Source: Corynebacterium sp. p3-SID1145 (GTDB lineage Bacteria > Actinomycetota > Actinomycetes > Mycobacteriales > Mycobacteriaceae). Taken from it: a stretch of DNA of 64,000 nucleotides. The stretch is taken from assembly GCA_025144245.1 (NCBI GenBank), contig JALXXC010000002.1, positions 124,001-188,000 on the forward strand, in the 5' to 3' direction. The position numbers and the translations under genes were made by a program. The first letter of the stretch is position 1. The number at the start of each line of letters is the position of its first letter. Positions 44,931 through 53,634 of the stretch are shown here, in pieces. The notes under the pieces were generated by a model. The model was not told where the DNA came from. It did no database searches and saw only the letters and a program-made list of their open reading frames with translations.

Positions 44931-46432
44931 TGCACACCGACAACCGCGCTGAACTCCAGGAGCTCATCGGTTCCGATTACCAGCTCCAGTGGATCATCGG
45001 GCACGGCGGCATGTCCACCGTGTGGCTTGCCGACGACCCCGCCAACGACCGCGAAGTAGCCATCAAGGTGCTTCGCCCCGAATTTGCCGGCACCGAGGAA
45101 TTCCTCACCCGCTTCCGCAACGAAGCGCACGCCGCCCAGGGCATCAACTCGGCGAATGTCGTAGCCACCTACGACTACCGGGAAATCCCCACCCGCGAAG
45201 GCTTCAATGTCTGCTTCATCGTCATGGAGTATGTTCGCGGCGAATCCCTGGCCGATCTGATCGCGCGCGAAGGCAAACTGGAGGAGTCTGTCGCCCTCGA
45301 TGTTCTCGAGCAGGCCGCCCACGGTCTGGCTGTCATTCACCAGCTGGGTCTCGTGCACCGCGACATCAAGCCGGGAAACCTCATGATCACCCAGAACGGC
45401 AAGGTGAAGATCACGGACTTCGGCATAGCCAAGGCTGCCGCCGCCGTGCCCCTGACCCGGACTGGCATGGTGGTGGGCACCGCCCAGTACGTCTCCCCGG
45501 AGCAGGCGCAGGGCCTCGAGGTGACCTCGGCGTCCGACGTGTACTCCCTGGCTGTCGTCGGCTACGAACTGCTCACCGGGCAGCGCCCGTTCACCGGCGA
45601 TTCGTCGGTGTCCGTCGCGCTGGCCCACGTGTCCAACGAGGTCCCGCCGATGTCGACGTCGATCTCCGCGCCGACGCGGGAGCTGATCGGCATTGCCCTG
45701 CGTAAGGATCCGAACACGCGGTTCGCGGACGGCACCGAATTCCAGCACGCGATCGCGGACGCCCGCGCAGGTAACCGCCCCATCACCACGACGACGAAGA
45801 AGGTCGCGGTGGAACCCTCCCCGCAGGAATCCACCGCCCAGCTCGCTGCCGTGACAGAGGCGACCACCATGCACCCGGAGGCGCCGCTCGTGGATTCACC
45901 CCCCGCGCCGCGGCCCCGCCCGCAGCAGCCGGCCCCGCGGCAGAACCGGCAGGCGCAGCAGTCCGAGCAGACCCAGAAGACCAAGAAGGGCGGAGGCTTC
46001 GCCACCGGCGTGCTCGTTGCCCTCCTGGTTGTTCTCGCCGGCGTCGCTGCAGTGTGGGCCTACACAAGCGGGCTTTTCGACGGCATCACCGGCAACGACT
46101 CCACCTCCAGCACCACCGCTGCCACCACGTCGTCGGCACCGGAAACCAAGTCCGAGCCCCCGACGGAAACCGTCACGGAAACTGAGACAGCGAAACAGTC
46201 CTCGAAGACTCACGAGCGTCCGACCCAGGCCCCGCCGTCGACGCTGTACAATTCGCCGGAACCCGAGCGCCCGTCGGAACGGGAGCCGAAACCGTCGCAG
46301 CAGCAGCCGACCCGTCAGCCGCAGCAGCCGAGCGCCCAGCCGTCGAACAAGCCGTCGGCGACACAATCCCAGCCGACGGCGAACGACAACCCGATTCCGG
46401 ACCTGGATATCCCAGGACTGCCCAACCCATAA
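44930..46432 (+). CDS. pknA: Serine/threonine protein kinase PknA
   Basis: A 500-residue transmembrane kinase. Kinase domain about residues 17-285: glycine loop IGHGGMSTVWLA, VAIKVL lysine, HRDIKPGN catalytic loop, DFGIAK, and SPEQAQG in place of APE. A long proline/glutamine-rich linker (about 310-355) precedes one membrane helix (GVLVALLVVLAGVAAVWAYT), then a 120-residue low-complexity Thr/Ser/Pro/Gln extracytoplasmic tail without PASTA domains. It controls growth and septation together with PknB. The extracellular tail looks disordered, so ligand sensing there is unlikely. Confidence 0.94.
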   Translation: MHTDNRAELQELIGSDYQLQWIIGHGGMSTVWLADDPANDREVAIKVLRPEFAGTEEFLTRFRNEAHAAQGINSANVVATYDYREIPTREGFNVCFIVMEYVRGESLADLIAREGKLEESVALDVLEQAAHGLAVIHQLGLVHRDIKPGNLMITQNGKVKITDFGIAKAAAAVPLTRTGMVVGTAQYVSPEQAQGLEVTSASDVYSLAVVGYELLTGQRPFTGDSSVSVALAHVSNEVPPMSTSISAPTRELIGIALRKDPNTRFADGTEFQHAIADARAGNRPITTTTKKVAVEPSPQESTAQLAAVTEATTMHPEAPLVDSPPAPRPRPQQPAPRQNRQAQQSEQTQKTKKGGGFATGVLVALLVVLAGVAAVWAYTSGLFDGITGNDSTSSTTAATTSSAPETKSEPPTETVTETETAKQSSKTHERPTQAPPSTLYNSPEPERPSEREPKPSQQQPTRQPQQPSAQPSNKPSATQSQPTANDNPIPDLDIPGLPNP

Positions 46433-46453
46433 CCCCATAAGGACTTTCGACAC

Positions 46454-48388
46454 ATGACTCTCATCGGCGACCGTTACCAGCTCGGTAATTCCATCGGCAC
46501 CGGCGGCATGTCCGACGTCTACGTGGCTACGGACACGCTTCTTGGCCGCGAAGTGGCAGTCAAGATGCTCAAGATCGACATGGCGCGGGACGAGAATTTC
46601 CGTGAGCGTTTCCGCAAGGAGGCGCAGAATTCCGCGCGCCTGAACCACCCGAATATCGTGGCGGTGTACGACACGGGCGAGACGGTCGTGGAGGGTATTT
46701 CCATCCCGTACATCGTGATGGAGCACGTCAAAGGCCGGAATTTGCGCGACATTGTGCGCGAGGAAGGACCGCTGCGCCCGGAAGAGGCGGCGGCGCTGCT
46801 CTACCCGGTGACGCTCGCGCTGCAGGCCAGCCATGATTCCGGGATTATCCACCGCGATGTGAAACCCGCGAACATCATGGTCACCAGCACCGGCGAGGTG
46901 AAGGTGATGGACTTCGGCATCGCCCGCGCGCTGGACGATTCGACGGCGGCGATGACGCAGACTTCCGCTGTGATCGGCACGGCCCAGTACTTGTCGCCGG
47001 AACAGGCCCGCGGCAAGAGCGCGGATAACCGCAGCGACATTTACGCGCTGGGCTGCGTGATGTACGAGGCGGTCACCGGCACCCCGCCCTTCGAGGGTGA
47101 GACGCCTTTCGCGGTGGCGTACCAGCACGTGCAGGAGGATCCGGAGGCGCCGAGTCTGCGTATCCCGGATCTGACGGACGCGGAGGCGGTCAACGTCGAC
47201 GCGGTCATTCTCACCGCAATGGCGAAGCACCCGGCGGACCGCTACCAGACGGCGTCGGAGATGGCCGACGACTTACAGCGCCTCGAACGCGGTGCCGTGA
47301 CGGAGGCTGCGCGTAACCATCTCTCCGAGTCGGAACTGGAGGACGACTTCGCGGCTGGTCCTGCTGAGCAGAGCCGTTATGAGCAGCACCGCCAGGAAAC
47401 CCAGAAGGACAAGAACAACACGGGCATGAAGGTCCTCGCCATTTTGATGGCGGCGGTGATGCTGCTCGGCGGCGGCGCGTTCGCGTTCAACAAGGTCCGC
47501 AACGACCGTGAGCAGGAGGCCGCGAAAGACATGGTCTTCGTGCCGAAGGTCGTGGGCAAGAAGCGCGAAGAGGCCGTCCAGGAGCTGGAGAAGCTCGGTC
47601 TGCAGGTCACGGTGAACGAGGCGCCGCATCCGGAGGTTCCGCGCGGCCAGGTGCTCAGCACGAACCCGACGGAGGGGTCGCAGCTCCAAAAGGGAACGAA
47701 TATCACCGTGACGGTTTCTTCGGGCCGCGAAGTCACGGATGTGCCGGATGTCAGCGATATGAGCCCGCAGGACGCGGCGGCCGAGCTCGAGAAGGCCGGC
47801 CTCAAGCTTGACGACGACATCAAGCGCGAGCACTCCGACACCGTCCCCGAGGGCGTGATCATGTCTCAGCAGCCCGCCGCCGGTTCCCAGTTGTCGAAGG
47901 GTTCGAAGGTGAGCGTGACTGTCTCCGACGGCCGCGAGAAGATTCAGGTTCCGTCCCTGACGGGCATGAATGTGGGTCAGGCCGAATCTGTCCTCACCTC
48001 CCTGGGCCTGAAGGCGACCCGGGTCGAGGTGGATTCCTTGAAGCCGAAGGACGAGGTTCTCGCTGTCGCCGGCCAGGGCGAGGAGGTGGACCGCGGCACC
48101 ACTATCGAGCTCCGCGTCTCCAACGGCATGCTGATGAAGATGCCGAAGCTGGTCCGCCAGTCCCCGAGCCAGGCTGAGTCCACACTGCGTAGCCAGGGCT
48201 GGACCGGCAAGCTCAAGACCGGCAGCCCGGTGGACACCCCGGACATCAACGACCACGGCCTCATCGCCGGCCACCGCCCGGCAGAGGGCGAGGAGATCCG
48301 CAAGGACGCGGACATCACCGTCGATATTTGGAAGAACCCCGTCCGGGAAGGCGTGGACAATCTGGATAGTCTGCTCCAGGGCCCGTAG
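46454..48388 (+). CDS. pknB: Serine/threonine protein kinase PknB with four PASTA domains
   Basis: A 644-residue kinase that senses muropeptides or lipid II. The kinase domain (about residues 8-275) has IGTGGMSDVYVA, EVAVKML, HRDVKPANIM, DFGIAR and SPEQARGK. One membrane helix at about 320-340 (VLAILMAAVMLLGGGAFAF) leads to four extracytoplasmic PASTA repeats starting near FVPKVVGKK, DVPDVSDMS, QVPSLTGMN and KMPKLVRQS. It phosphorylates itself, PstP, FHA proteins and wall synthesis factors. It follows pknA after 21 bp. Activation-loop threonines are in TAAMTQTSAVIGT. Confidence 0.95.
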   Translation: MTLIGDRYQLGNSIGTGGMSDVYVATDTLLGREVAVKMLKIDMARDENFRERFRKEAQNSARLNHPNIVAVYDTGETVVEGISIPYIVMEHVKGRNLRDIVREEGPLRPEEAAALLYPVTLALQASHDSGIIHRDVKPANIMVTSTGEVKVMDFGIARALDDSTAAMTQTSAVIGTAQYLSPEQARGKSADNRSDIYALGCVMYEAVTGTPPFEGETPFAVAYQHVQEDPEAPSLRIPDLTDAEAVNVDAVILTAMAKHPADRYQTASEMADDLQRLERGAVTEAARNHLSESELEDDFAAGPAEQSRYEQHRQETQKDKNNTGMKVLAILMAAVMLLGGGAFAFNKVRNDREQEAAKDMVFVPKVVGKKREEAVQELEKLGLQVTVNEAPHPEVPRGQVLSTNPTEGSQLQKGTNITVTVSSGREVTDVPDVSDMSPQDAAAELEKAGLKLDDDIKREHSDTVPEGVIMSQQPAAGSQLSKGSKVSVTVSDGREKIQVPSLTGMNVGQAESVLTSLGLKATRVEVDSLKPKDEVLAVAGQGEEVDRGTTIELRVSNGMLMKMPKLVRQSPSQAESTLRSQGWTGKLKTGSPVDTPDINDHGLIAGHRPAEGEEIRKDADITVDIWKNPVREGVDNLDSLLQGP

Positions 48389-48519
48389 GACCTGCGGTGC
48401 CTGTAGGAGCAACGGCTCCGTGCTGGTAAAGTCAGCGCACAGAAGAAACCTGTAGAAACAGATACCGCTCCCCTGCACTGCCCGACGGGCCTTAACGGCC
48501 CTGAGTGGAGGAGCGCACG

Positions 48520-48543
48520 ATGAAGGACGTGCAACATGCCTAA
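48520..48543 (+). CDS. Possible 7-codon leader ORF overlapping crgA start
   Basis: ATG at 48520 starts a seven-residue frame MKDVQHA ending with TAA at 48541-48543, six bases into crgA in another frame. It is preceded by a strong ribosome site (GTGGAGGAG at about 48505-48513), stronger than the AAGGA in front of crgA itself. This arrangement would couple crgA translation to the leader. It may also be chance. Confidence 0.35.
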   Translation: MKDVQHA

Positions 48544-48814
48544 GGCAAAGGTCACTAAGGACACCGTCAGCACCCCGTCGACCACCACCTCCACCGGAGT
48601 CAACCGCACCCCGGTGAAGATCAACACCGGCGGCACCCCGCTGTGGTACAAGATCCTGATGTTCGGCTTCATGATCGTCGGCCTGCTGTGGCTCGTGGTC
48701 AACTATCTCGCCGGCCCGCAGATCCCGTTCATGAACGAGCTCGGCCCGTGGAACTACGCCATCGGCTTCAGCGGGCTCATCATCGGCCTGCTCATGACCA
48801 TGGGTTGGCGCTAA
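48536..48814 (+). CDS. crgA: Cell division protein CrgA
   Basis: A 92-residue membrane protein with a hydrophilic Thr/Ser/Lys-rich N-terminus and two helices (WYKILMFGFMIVGLLWLVVN and WNYAIGFSGLIIGLLMTMGW) joined by a loop with the typical PFMNELGPWNY. CrgA is an actinobacterial divisome factor that recruits FtsI, FtsQ and CwsA to the septum and wall machinery. Location after pknB is usual. A good hairpin terminator follows at 48836. Confidence 0.94.
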   Translation: MPKAKVTKDTVSTPSTTTSTGVNRTPVKINTGGTPLWYKILMFGFMIVGLLWLVVNYLAGPQIPFMNELGPWNYAIGFSGLIIGLLMTMGWR

Positions 48815-48835
48815 GGCCCCCAGCCTCGAACTACA

Positions 48836-48870
48836 CCAGCGCTCCGCATCCCCGCGGGCGCTGGTTTTTT
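48836..48870 (+). terminator. Rho-independent terminator of crgA
   Basis: A stem of CCAGCGC (48836-48842) and GCGCTGG (48858-48864), 7 bp perfect, is followed directly by TTTTTT (48865-48870). It closes the fhaA-crgA transcription unit. Confidence 0.88.
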
Positions 48871-48908
48871 CATGCCCGCACAACCCAACGCCCCGCCACC
48901 CTGCGCTT

Positions 48909-49124
48909 TGTGGATCGTGTGGAAATCACGGCGTGTTGTTCACGTAGTTATCCCCAGCTATCCCCAGCGCTAAACCCGCAGGAGAGTTTCCACAGACCTG
49001 TGCACAACCGTGGTCAATCTTTGTGAAAACAGCTGGCCAACGCAGTGAAATACATATTTCCACAACCTGTGCAAGGTGGTACAGAAGTGACTTATGCACA
49101 GGTTCTTCCACATCCTGTGGATAA
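48909..49124. promoter_or_regulatory. Cluster of DnaA-box-like sites, no gene
   Basis: The 355 bp between the crgA terminator and the gabD 3' end hold no convincing gene. They contain one exact DnaA box TGTGGATAA (49116-49124). One-mismatch forms are TTATCCCCA (48948-48956), TTATGCACA (49092-49100) and TGTGCACAA (48999-49007, one off the actinobacterial TTGTCCACA). Looser forms lie at 48909, 48918, 48958, 48986 and 49056. That is about nine sites in 216 bp on both strands, in DNA visibly richer in A+T than its flanks. It looks like a DnaA-binding locus, but no dnaA, dnaN, rpmH or gyrB gene is nearby in the window. Confidence 0.5.
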
Positions 49125-49161
49125 CTTTCTCCCTCGTCCTGTGAGACAGACCAGACACGCC

Positions 49162-49206
49162 AAAAGCCCCGGGTCGCAACCGCAGTGAAGCGGGCGGCCC
49201 GGGGCT
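49162..49206 (-). terminator. Rho-independent terminator of gabD
   Basis: On the minus strand AGCCCCGGG (49198-49206 as complement) pairs with CCCGGGGCT (49165-49173 as complement) around a 24-base loop that can itself fold. A run of four to five T follows (49162-49165 as A). It lies 20 bp beyond the gabD stop. Confidence 0.75.
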
Positions 49207-49225
49207 AAAGGCTCGAGGGAACTAC

Positions 49226-50620
49226 CTAGACCGTGGAATCGGAGCCTGCGACGTAGTAGCGCTGTTTGTTCACGAACTCATCCATGCCCAACGGACCGAG
49301 CTCGCGGCCCAGACCGGATGCTTTCACGCCGCCGAACGGCAGCTCCGCACCGCGCGCCTGGGGGATGTTCACGTGGATCATGCCGGTGTCGATCTTGGCC
49401 GCCACCTTCTTCGCGCGCTCCTCATCCTCCGACATCACGGCGCCGCCGAGGCCGTAGCGGGAGTCGTTGGCCAGCTCGATCGCCTCCTCGTCAGAGGAGA
49501 CCTTGTAGACCTCGGCCACCGGGCCGAAGAACTCCTCGTAGTAGGAATCAGAGCCGACCGGGATGTCGGTGATCACAGCCGGGGTGATGTAGGCACCCTT
49601 GCCGGTGACGTCACCGCCGATGCGCAGGTTTGCGCCTTCCTCGACCGCAAGCTTCAGCTGCTGGGCGAGCATTTCCGCGGCGTCGCGAGAGGACAGCGGG
49701 TAGTACTCGTTTCCCTCGCCCGGGTTCAGCGGGTCCCCTTCGCTATAGGAGGACGCGAGCCCGACCAGCGACTGCACGAACTCGTCGTAAATGTCTTCCA
49801 TGACGATGATGCGCTTGTTCGCCGTGCACGCCTGGCCGACGTTGCCGACGCGCTTCTCCCACGCTGTCTTCGCCGCGGCCTTGACATCAGAAGAGTCCAG
49901 CACCACGTATGCGTCGGTGCCGCCGAGCTCGAGCACGCACTTCTTCAGCGCCTGCCCGGCCTGGGATGCGATCGCGCGGCCAGCGGCCTCAGAACCCGTC
50001 AGGGACACTCCCTGCACACGGTCGTCTTGGATCATCGTGGAGATCTGCGAGTGCTGGGCGTACACATTCGTGTACAACCCCTTTGGTGCCCCGGCTTGGT
50101 CGAAGATCTTCTCAATCGCCGCAGCGGATCGCGGGCAGATCTCCGCGTGCTTGACCATGACGACGTTGCCGGCCATGAGCGCCGGCGCCGCGAATCGGGC
50201 GACCTGGTAGTAGGGGAAGTTCCACGGCATGATGCCCACGATGATTCCGAGCGGGACCTTGCGCATGACAGAGGTCCCGCCCTGGTTGTTCGGGATCTCC
50301 TCGTCGGCGCCGAAGCGGGAACCGTTGTCGGCGTAGTAATTGAAGATCTCGACGACGTCGTCGATCTCCCCGTCGCCCTCGGTCACGGACTTGCCCATTT
50401 CCTCGGCGATGATGCGGGAGAGCTCGTCACGCTGCTCGTCGAAAAGCGATGCTACCTTGTGGAGCACCTCAGCCCGCTCCTCAAAGCTCTTCGCGCGCCA
50501 CTGCTTGAAGGTGTCGTTCGCGGTGGTGAGTGCCTGCTCTAACTCATCGTCGGTAATGAAGTCGAAGCTTTCGACAATTTCGTTCGTTTTCGGATTCTGT
50601 ACTCGGAATTTTTTCGCCAT
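49226..50620 (-). CDS. gabD: NAD(P)-dependent succinate-semialdehyde dehydrogenase
   Basis: A 464-residue aldehyde dehydrogenase of the GabD/SSADH class. GIMPWNFPYYQVARF and VMVKHAEICPRSA bind the cofactor, VLELGGTDAYVVLD provides the Glu, and NVGQACTANKRIIV contains the catalytic Cys. The ending ELPFGGVKASGLGRELGPLG is typical. ATG 50620 is preferred over GTG 50629. The active site and organisation are intact. It is the second such enzyme in the window, with only moderate similarity to that at 34552, so the two likely have different substrates. Confidence 0.87.
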   Translation of the reverse strand: MAKKFRVQNPKTNEIVESFDFITDDELEQALTTANDTFKQWRAKSFEERAEVLHKVASLFDEQRDELSRIIAEEMGKSVTEGDGEIDDVVEIFNYYADNGSRFGADEEIPNNQGGTSVMRKVPLGIIVGIMPWNFPYYQVARFAAPALMAGNVVMVKHAEICPRSAAAIEKIFDQAGAPKGLYTNVYAQHSQISTMIQDDRVQGVSLTGSEAAGRAIASQAGQALKKCVLELGGTDAYVVLDSSDVKAAAKTAWEKRVGNVGQACTANKRIIVMEDIYDEFVQSLVGLASSYSEGDPLNPGEGNEYYPLSSRDAAEMLAQQLKLAVEEGANLRIGGDVTGKGAYITPAVITDIPVGSDSYYEEFFGPVAEVYKVSSDEEAIELANDSRYGLGGAVMSEDEERAKKVAAKIDTGMIHVNIPQARGAELPFGGVKASGLGRELGPLGMDEFVNKQRYYVAGSDSTV

Positions 50621-50667
50621 GTACGCCACGGTACGGACGCTGCGGGTGCCACGCTATAAATTTTTAT

Positions 50668-51315
50668 TTATGCCCAGAGGGGAACGGCGATCGCCGCGGC
50701 CGCAACCCCCGCCGCTGAGACTGCCCCACCCCACCGGACGCGCATATCCTCCGAGGTCAGCGGCGCGGCCATGAGCGCACCAGCAAGAAGTCCGCCGAGA
50801 TGCCCCCAGAGACTCACGGTCGGTGAGAGAAGCGTGAACACCACGTTTCCGCCAACGAGCACCAGCGGCGCCCGCAGGTCGGCGTGGCTCCGAGCGGCAA
50901 TGGCCACAATCAAGGCCATCAGGGCATACAACGCACCGGACGCCCCGGCGGTGGGCTGGTCGAAACCGAACCACAGCACCGCCGCCGACCCACCGAGAAT
51001 GCCTGCCAGGTAGGCCAGCACGAACGGCCCCGTGCCCACAGCACGTTCAACGGCGGCACCCACGACAACGAGCATCAGCACATTAACCGTCAGGTGGGTG
51101 ATGTCCAGGTGCATGAACCCGGAAGTCACCGCACGCAGCAACCCAAATCGCTCACTTTCGACGAAAGGACCCCACAAGACAGTGAAGGTGCCGAGGCGGG
51201 AGGACCAGATGACGTCGATAAGCGAATGCGCGTCGAGCGCCGCGACGAGGAACGCCCCCACGCACAGCGACGCAATGGTCGCAGTGGCGGGGGCGCCGTA
51301 GAGGACGCGGTTCAA
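50668..51315 (-). CDS. Rhomboid family intramembrane serine protease
   Basis: A 215-residue membrane protein with six or seven helices. Key motifs: the loop WGPFVESERFGLLRAVTSGF before helix 2, the catalytic serine in GASGALYAL, and the catalytic His in WGHLGGLLAGAL. It cuts substrates within the membrane; targets are unknown. Translation starts at TTG 51315, immediately next to the ppiA stop (51316-51318), so the pair ppiA-rhomboid is one transcript. A GTCGATAAGC copy lies at 51214-51223, read antisense to the gene. Confidence 0.9.
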   Translation of the reverse strand: MNRVLYGAPATATIASLCVGAFLVAALDAHSLIDVIWSSRLGTFTVLWGPFVESERFGLLRAVTSGFMHLDITHLTVNVLMLVVVGAAVERAVGTGPFVLAYLAGILGGSAAVLWFGFDQPTAGASGALYALMALIVAIAARSHADLRAPLVLVGGNVVFTLLSPTVSLWGHLGGLLAGALMAAPLTSEDMRVRWGGAVSAAGVAAAAIAVPLWA

Positions 51316-51840
51316 TTAATCGGAGACGGTGACGGACTCGATGACGACGTCCTCGACCGGGCGGTCCATGCGGCCAGTTTGCACGTTCGCAATCTCGTCG
51401 ACGACCTTCTTGGAGGCCTCGTCCGTGACCTCGCCGAAGATGGTGTGGCGGTTGTTCAGGTGCGGGGTCTGCGCCACGGTGATGAAGAACTGGGAACCGT
51501 TGGTACCCGGGCCGGCGTTGGCCATGGCCAGGAGGTACGGGCGGTCGAACTGGAGCTCCGGGTGGAACTCGTCAGCGAACTGGAAGCCCGGGCCGCCGGT
51601 GCCGGTGCCGGTCGGGTCGCCGCCCTGGATCATGAAGCCCGGGATGATGCGGTGGAAGATCGCGCCATCGTAGAACGGGCCCTCGGTGGTGCCGGACGCG
51701 TTCTTCGTGGAGTACTCCTGGGTGCCCTTTGCCAGGCCGGTGATGACCTCGACAGTCTTCGGCGCGTGGTTGCCGAACAGGTCGACGGCGATGTCGCCGT
51801 GGTTGGTGTGGAAGGTGATGGTCTGAGTCTTCTGAGTCAT
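51316..51840 (-). CDS. ppiA: Cyclophilin-type peptidyl-prolyl isomerase PpiA
   Basis: A 174-residue cytoplasmic cyclophilin. Motifs [33 protein letters not shown] (with the catalytic Arg), [16 protein letters not shown] and [10 protein letters not shown] are all intact. It speeds proline cis-trans isomerisation in protein folding. ATG 51840 fits the family; the longer open frame adds unrelated residues. In mycobacteria ppiA is near the origin-side kinase cluster, and the same general proximity is seen here. Confidence 0.94.
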   Translation of the reverse strand: MTQKTQTITFHTNHGDIAVDLFGNHAPKTVEVITGLAKGTQEYSTKNASGTTEGPFYDGAIFHRIIPGFMIQGGDPTGTGTGGPGFQFADEFHPELQFDRPYLLAMANAGPGTNGSQFFITVAQTPHLNNRHTIFGEVTDEASKKVVDEIANVQTGRMDRPVEDVVIESVTVSD

Positions 51841-51913
51841 GCGGTCCAGGATACGCGTCAACGCGGGCGTTCGTGCCAGCATCAAAGCAGACCCCTCTGT
51901 CTGCTTTAGGCAT

Positions 51914-51930
51914 ACCGTACGGTTTAGTAT
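51914..51930 (+). promoter_or_regulatory. metQ promoter with palindromic operator
   Basis: ACCGTACGGT (51914-51923), a perfect 10-bp palindrome, stands one base before a -10-like TAGTAT (51925-51930), about 45 bp before metQ. It would overlap RNA polymerase, so a repressor is likely. The sequence resembles TetR-type operators. It is not the McbR methionine-repressor site that I would expect for sulfur genes in C. glutamicum. Confidence 0.4.
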
Positions 51931-51975
51931 TAACATTCAGATACAGCACTAGTGGAAACGTGAAAGGACCCCAGA

Positions 51976-52803
51976 ATGTTCAAGAAGATCGCGGCCGCCG
52001 TGGCAGCTGGCTCCCTCGTTCTTGGCCTCACCGCATGCGGATCCAGCGAGAGCACCGATGCGGGCGACGACAAGACCATTCGCGTCGCCACCTCCCCGGG
52101 CCCGTACTCTGAGCTCTTCCAGGACGGTGTTGCACCCATTCTGGAAGAAGAGGGCTACAAGGTCGACGTCCAGAACTTCACCGACCTCACCCAGGCCGAC
52201 ACGGCTCTCGCGGAGGGCTCCGCCGACCTCAACGTCGAGCAGCACACCGCATGGATGAACGTGTTCAACAAGGAGAAGGGTGCGAACCTCACCTCTATCA
52301 CCGAAGTTCCGACGGTGCCGGCGGGCCTGTACTCGGAGAAACACAAGTCCCTGGACGAGGTCGCTGACGGCCAGACGGTCGGCATCCCGCTCGACGGCTC
52401 GAATAAGTCGCGCGCACTGCACGTGCTTGTCGACGCCGGCTGGATTACCCTCCGCGACGACGCCGACGAGGCGCTGCTCGCAGAGTCGGACATCGCCGAG
52501 AACCCGCACAACCTCGAGATCAAACCGATGGACTCCGCGAACCTGTCGCGCTCCCTCCCCGACCTCGACTGGGCCGTCATCCCGGGCTCGATGAGCTACT
52601 CCGCCAAGCTCGACCCGAACCTGCAGCTCTTCCAGGAAGAACTGCGCCCTGAGCTGATCCTCGTCGCAGTCACCACCGAGGACAAGAAGGACGCTCCGTG
52701 GGCGAAGGCTGTCGCTGAGGCGTATCGTTCTGACGAGTTTAAGGAGTACTTCAACTCCCAGAATGAGAACAACTACTGGTTCCTGCCCGACTCCCTGAAA
52801 TAA
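51976..52803 (+). CDS. metQ: MetQ/NlpA family substrate-binding lipoprotein
   Basis: A 275-residue exported lipoprotein. The signal peptide (MFKKIAAAVAAGSLVLGL) ends in the lipobox GLTAC, with Cys at about residue 20. The mature part is an NlpA fold: IRVATSPGPYSELFQDGVAP, VDVQNFTDLTQADTALAEG, LNVEQHTAWMN, LYSEKHKSLDEV and GIPLDGSNKSRALHVL. It delivers D/L-methionine or a related amino acid to the MetN-MetI importer encoded next. The ribosome site GAAAGGA is good. The exact ligand is inferred from the family and the nearby metE. Confidence 0.9.
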   Translation: MFKKIAAAVAAGSLVLGLTACGSSESTDAGDDKTIRVATSPGPYSELFQDGVAPILEEEGYKVDVQNFTDLTQADTALAEGSADLNVEQHTAWMNVFNKEKGANLTSITEVPTVPAGLYSEKHKSLDEVADGQTVGIPLDGSNKSRALHVLVDAGWITLRDDADEALLAESDIAENPHNLEIKPMDSANLSRSLPDLDWAVIPGSMSYSAKLDPNLQLFQEELRPELILVAVTTEDKKDAPWAKAVAEAYRSDEFKEYFNSQNENNYWFLPDSLK

Positions 52804-52817
52804 GCGAACTGACTTCC

Positions 52818-53630
52818 ATGACTGACGCTGTCGTATTCGACCATGTCGGCAAGGTGTTCCCGACGCGGGATAGTTCCTTCGCCGCCCTCGACGACATCAG
52901 TTTCACTGTCCCCGAAGGCAGTGTCACCGGTGTCGTGGGCACCTCGGGTGCCGGCAAATCCACGCTGATCCGGATGGTGAACGGTCTGGAGACCCCGAGC
53001 TCCGGCGCTGTCACCGTGCACGGGCAGCAGCCGGCTTCCTTGAGCACGTCCGAGCTGCGTGAGCTCCGCCGGAAAGTCGCCATGGTCTTCCAGAGCGTCA
53101 ACCTCCTGGAAACGAAAACGGTCGCTGAGAACGTGGCCACGCCGTTGAAGCTGACAAAGACGCCGAAGAGTGAGATTGAACGCCGCACCGCTGAGGTGCT
53201 CGAGTTGGTCGGGCTCACCGACCGCGCCCAGCACAAGCCGCGGCAGCTCTCCGGCGGACAGCGGCAGCGCGTGGGCATCGCCCGTGCGCTTGTCACGGAG
53301 CCCACAATGCTGCTTTGCGACGAGCCAACCTCCGCCCTCGACCCCATCACCACTTCCCAGATCCTCGACCTGCTCCGCAATATCAACGAAGAACTCGGCG
53401 TGACGATCTTGATCATCACCCACCAGATCGACGTGATTGCCCGTCTGGCCGACAATGTGGCGGTGCTCTCCGAGGGCCGTCTTGTGGAATCCGGCCCAGT
53501 GGCTCAGGTCTTCGCGGACCCGCAGCACGAACTGACCCAGAAATTCGTGGACACCGTAATCCCGCCCGAACTCGATGCCACCGCGCGTGAGGCCCTCTCC
53601 CGCGCACTGGTGAAGAACAGCGAGGTGTAA
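52818..53630 (+). CDS. metN: Methionine ABC importer ATPase MetN
   Basis: A 270-residue ABC ATPase. Walker A GTSGAGKSTL, Q-loop MVFQSVNLLETKTVAENV, signature LSGGQRQRVGIARAL, Walker B LLCDEPTSALDP and H-loop ITHQIDV are intact. It is shorter than E. coli MetN (about 343), and the C2 ligand-sensing domain that closes E. coli MetN when methionine is abundant is absent, so feedback inhibition by that route is unlikely. It lies 14 bp after metQ and 4 bp before metI. Confidence 0.92.
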   Translation: MTDAVVFDHVGKVFPTRDSSFAALDDISFTVPEGSVTGVVGTSGAGKSTLIRMVNGLETPSSGAVTVHGQQPASLSTSELRELRRKVAMVFQSVNLLETKTVAENVATPLKLTKTPKSEIERRTAEVLELVGLTDRAQHKPRQLSGGQRQRVGIARALVTEPTMLLCDEPTSALDPITTSQILDLLRNINEELGVTILIITHQIDVIARLADNVAVLSEGRLVESGPVAQVFADPQHELTQKFVDTVIPPELDATAREALSRALVKNSEV

Positions 53631-53634
53631 CAGC

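Noticed and set aside
48926..49111. 61-codon minus-strand frame inside the DnaA-box region
   Set aside because: It overlaps the box cluster, has no ribosome site and no protein-like pattern.
48890..49160. Calling this region the chromosomal oriC
   Set aside because: dnaA, dnaN, recF or rpmH are not adjacent; box density alone cannot show origin function.
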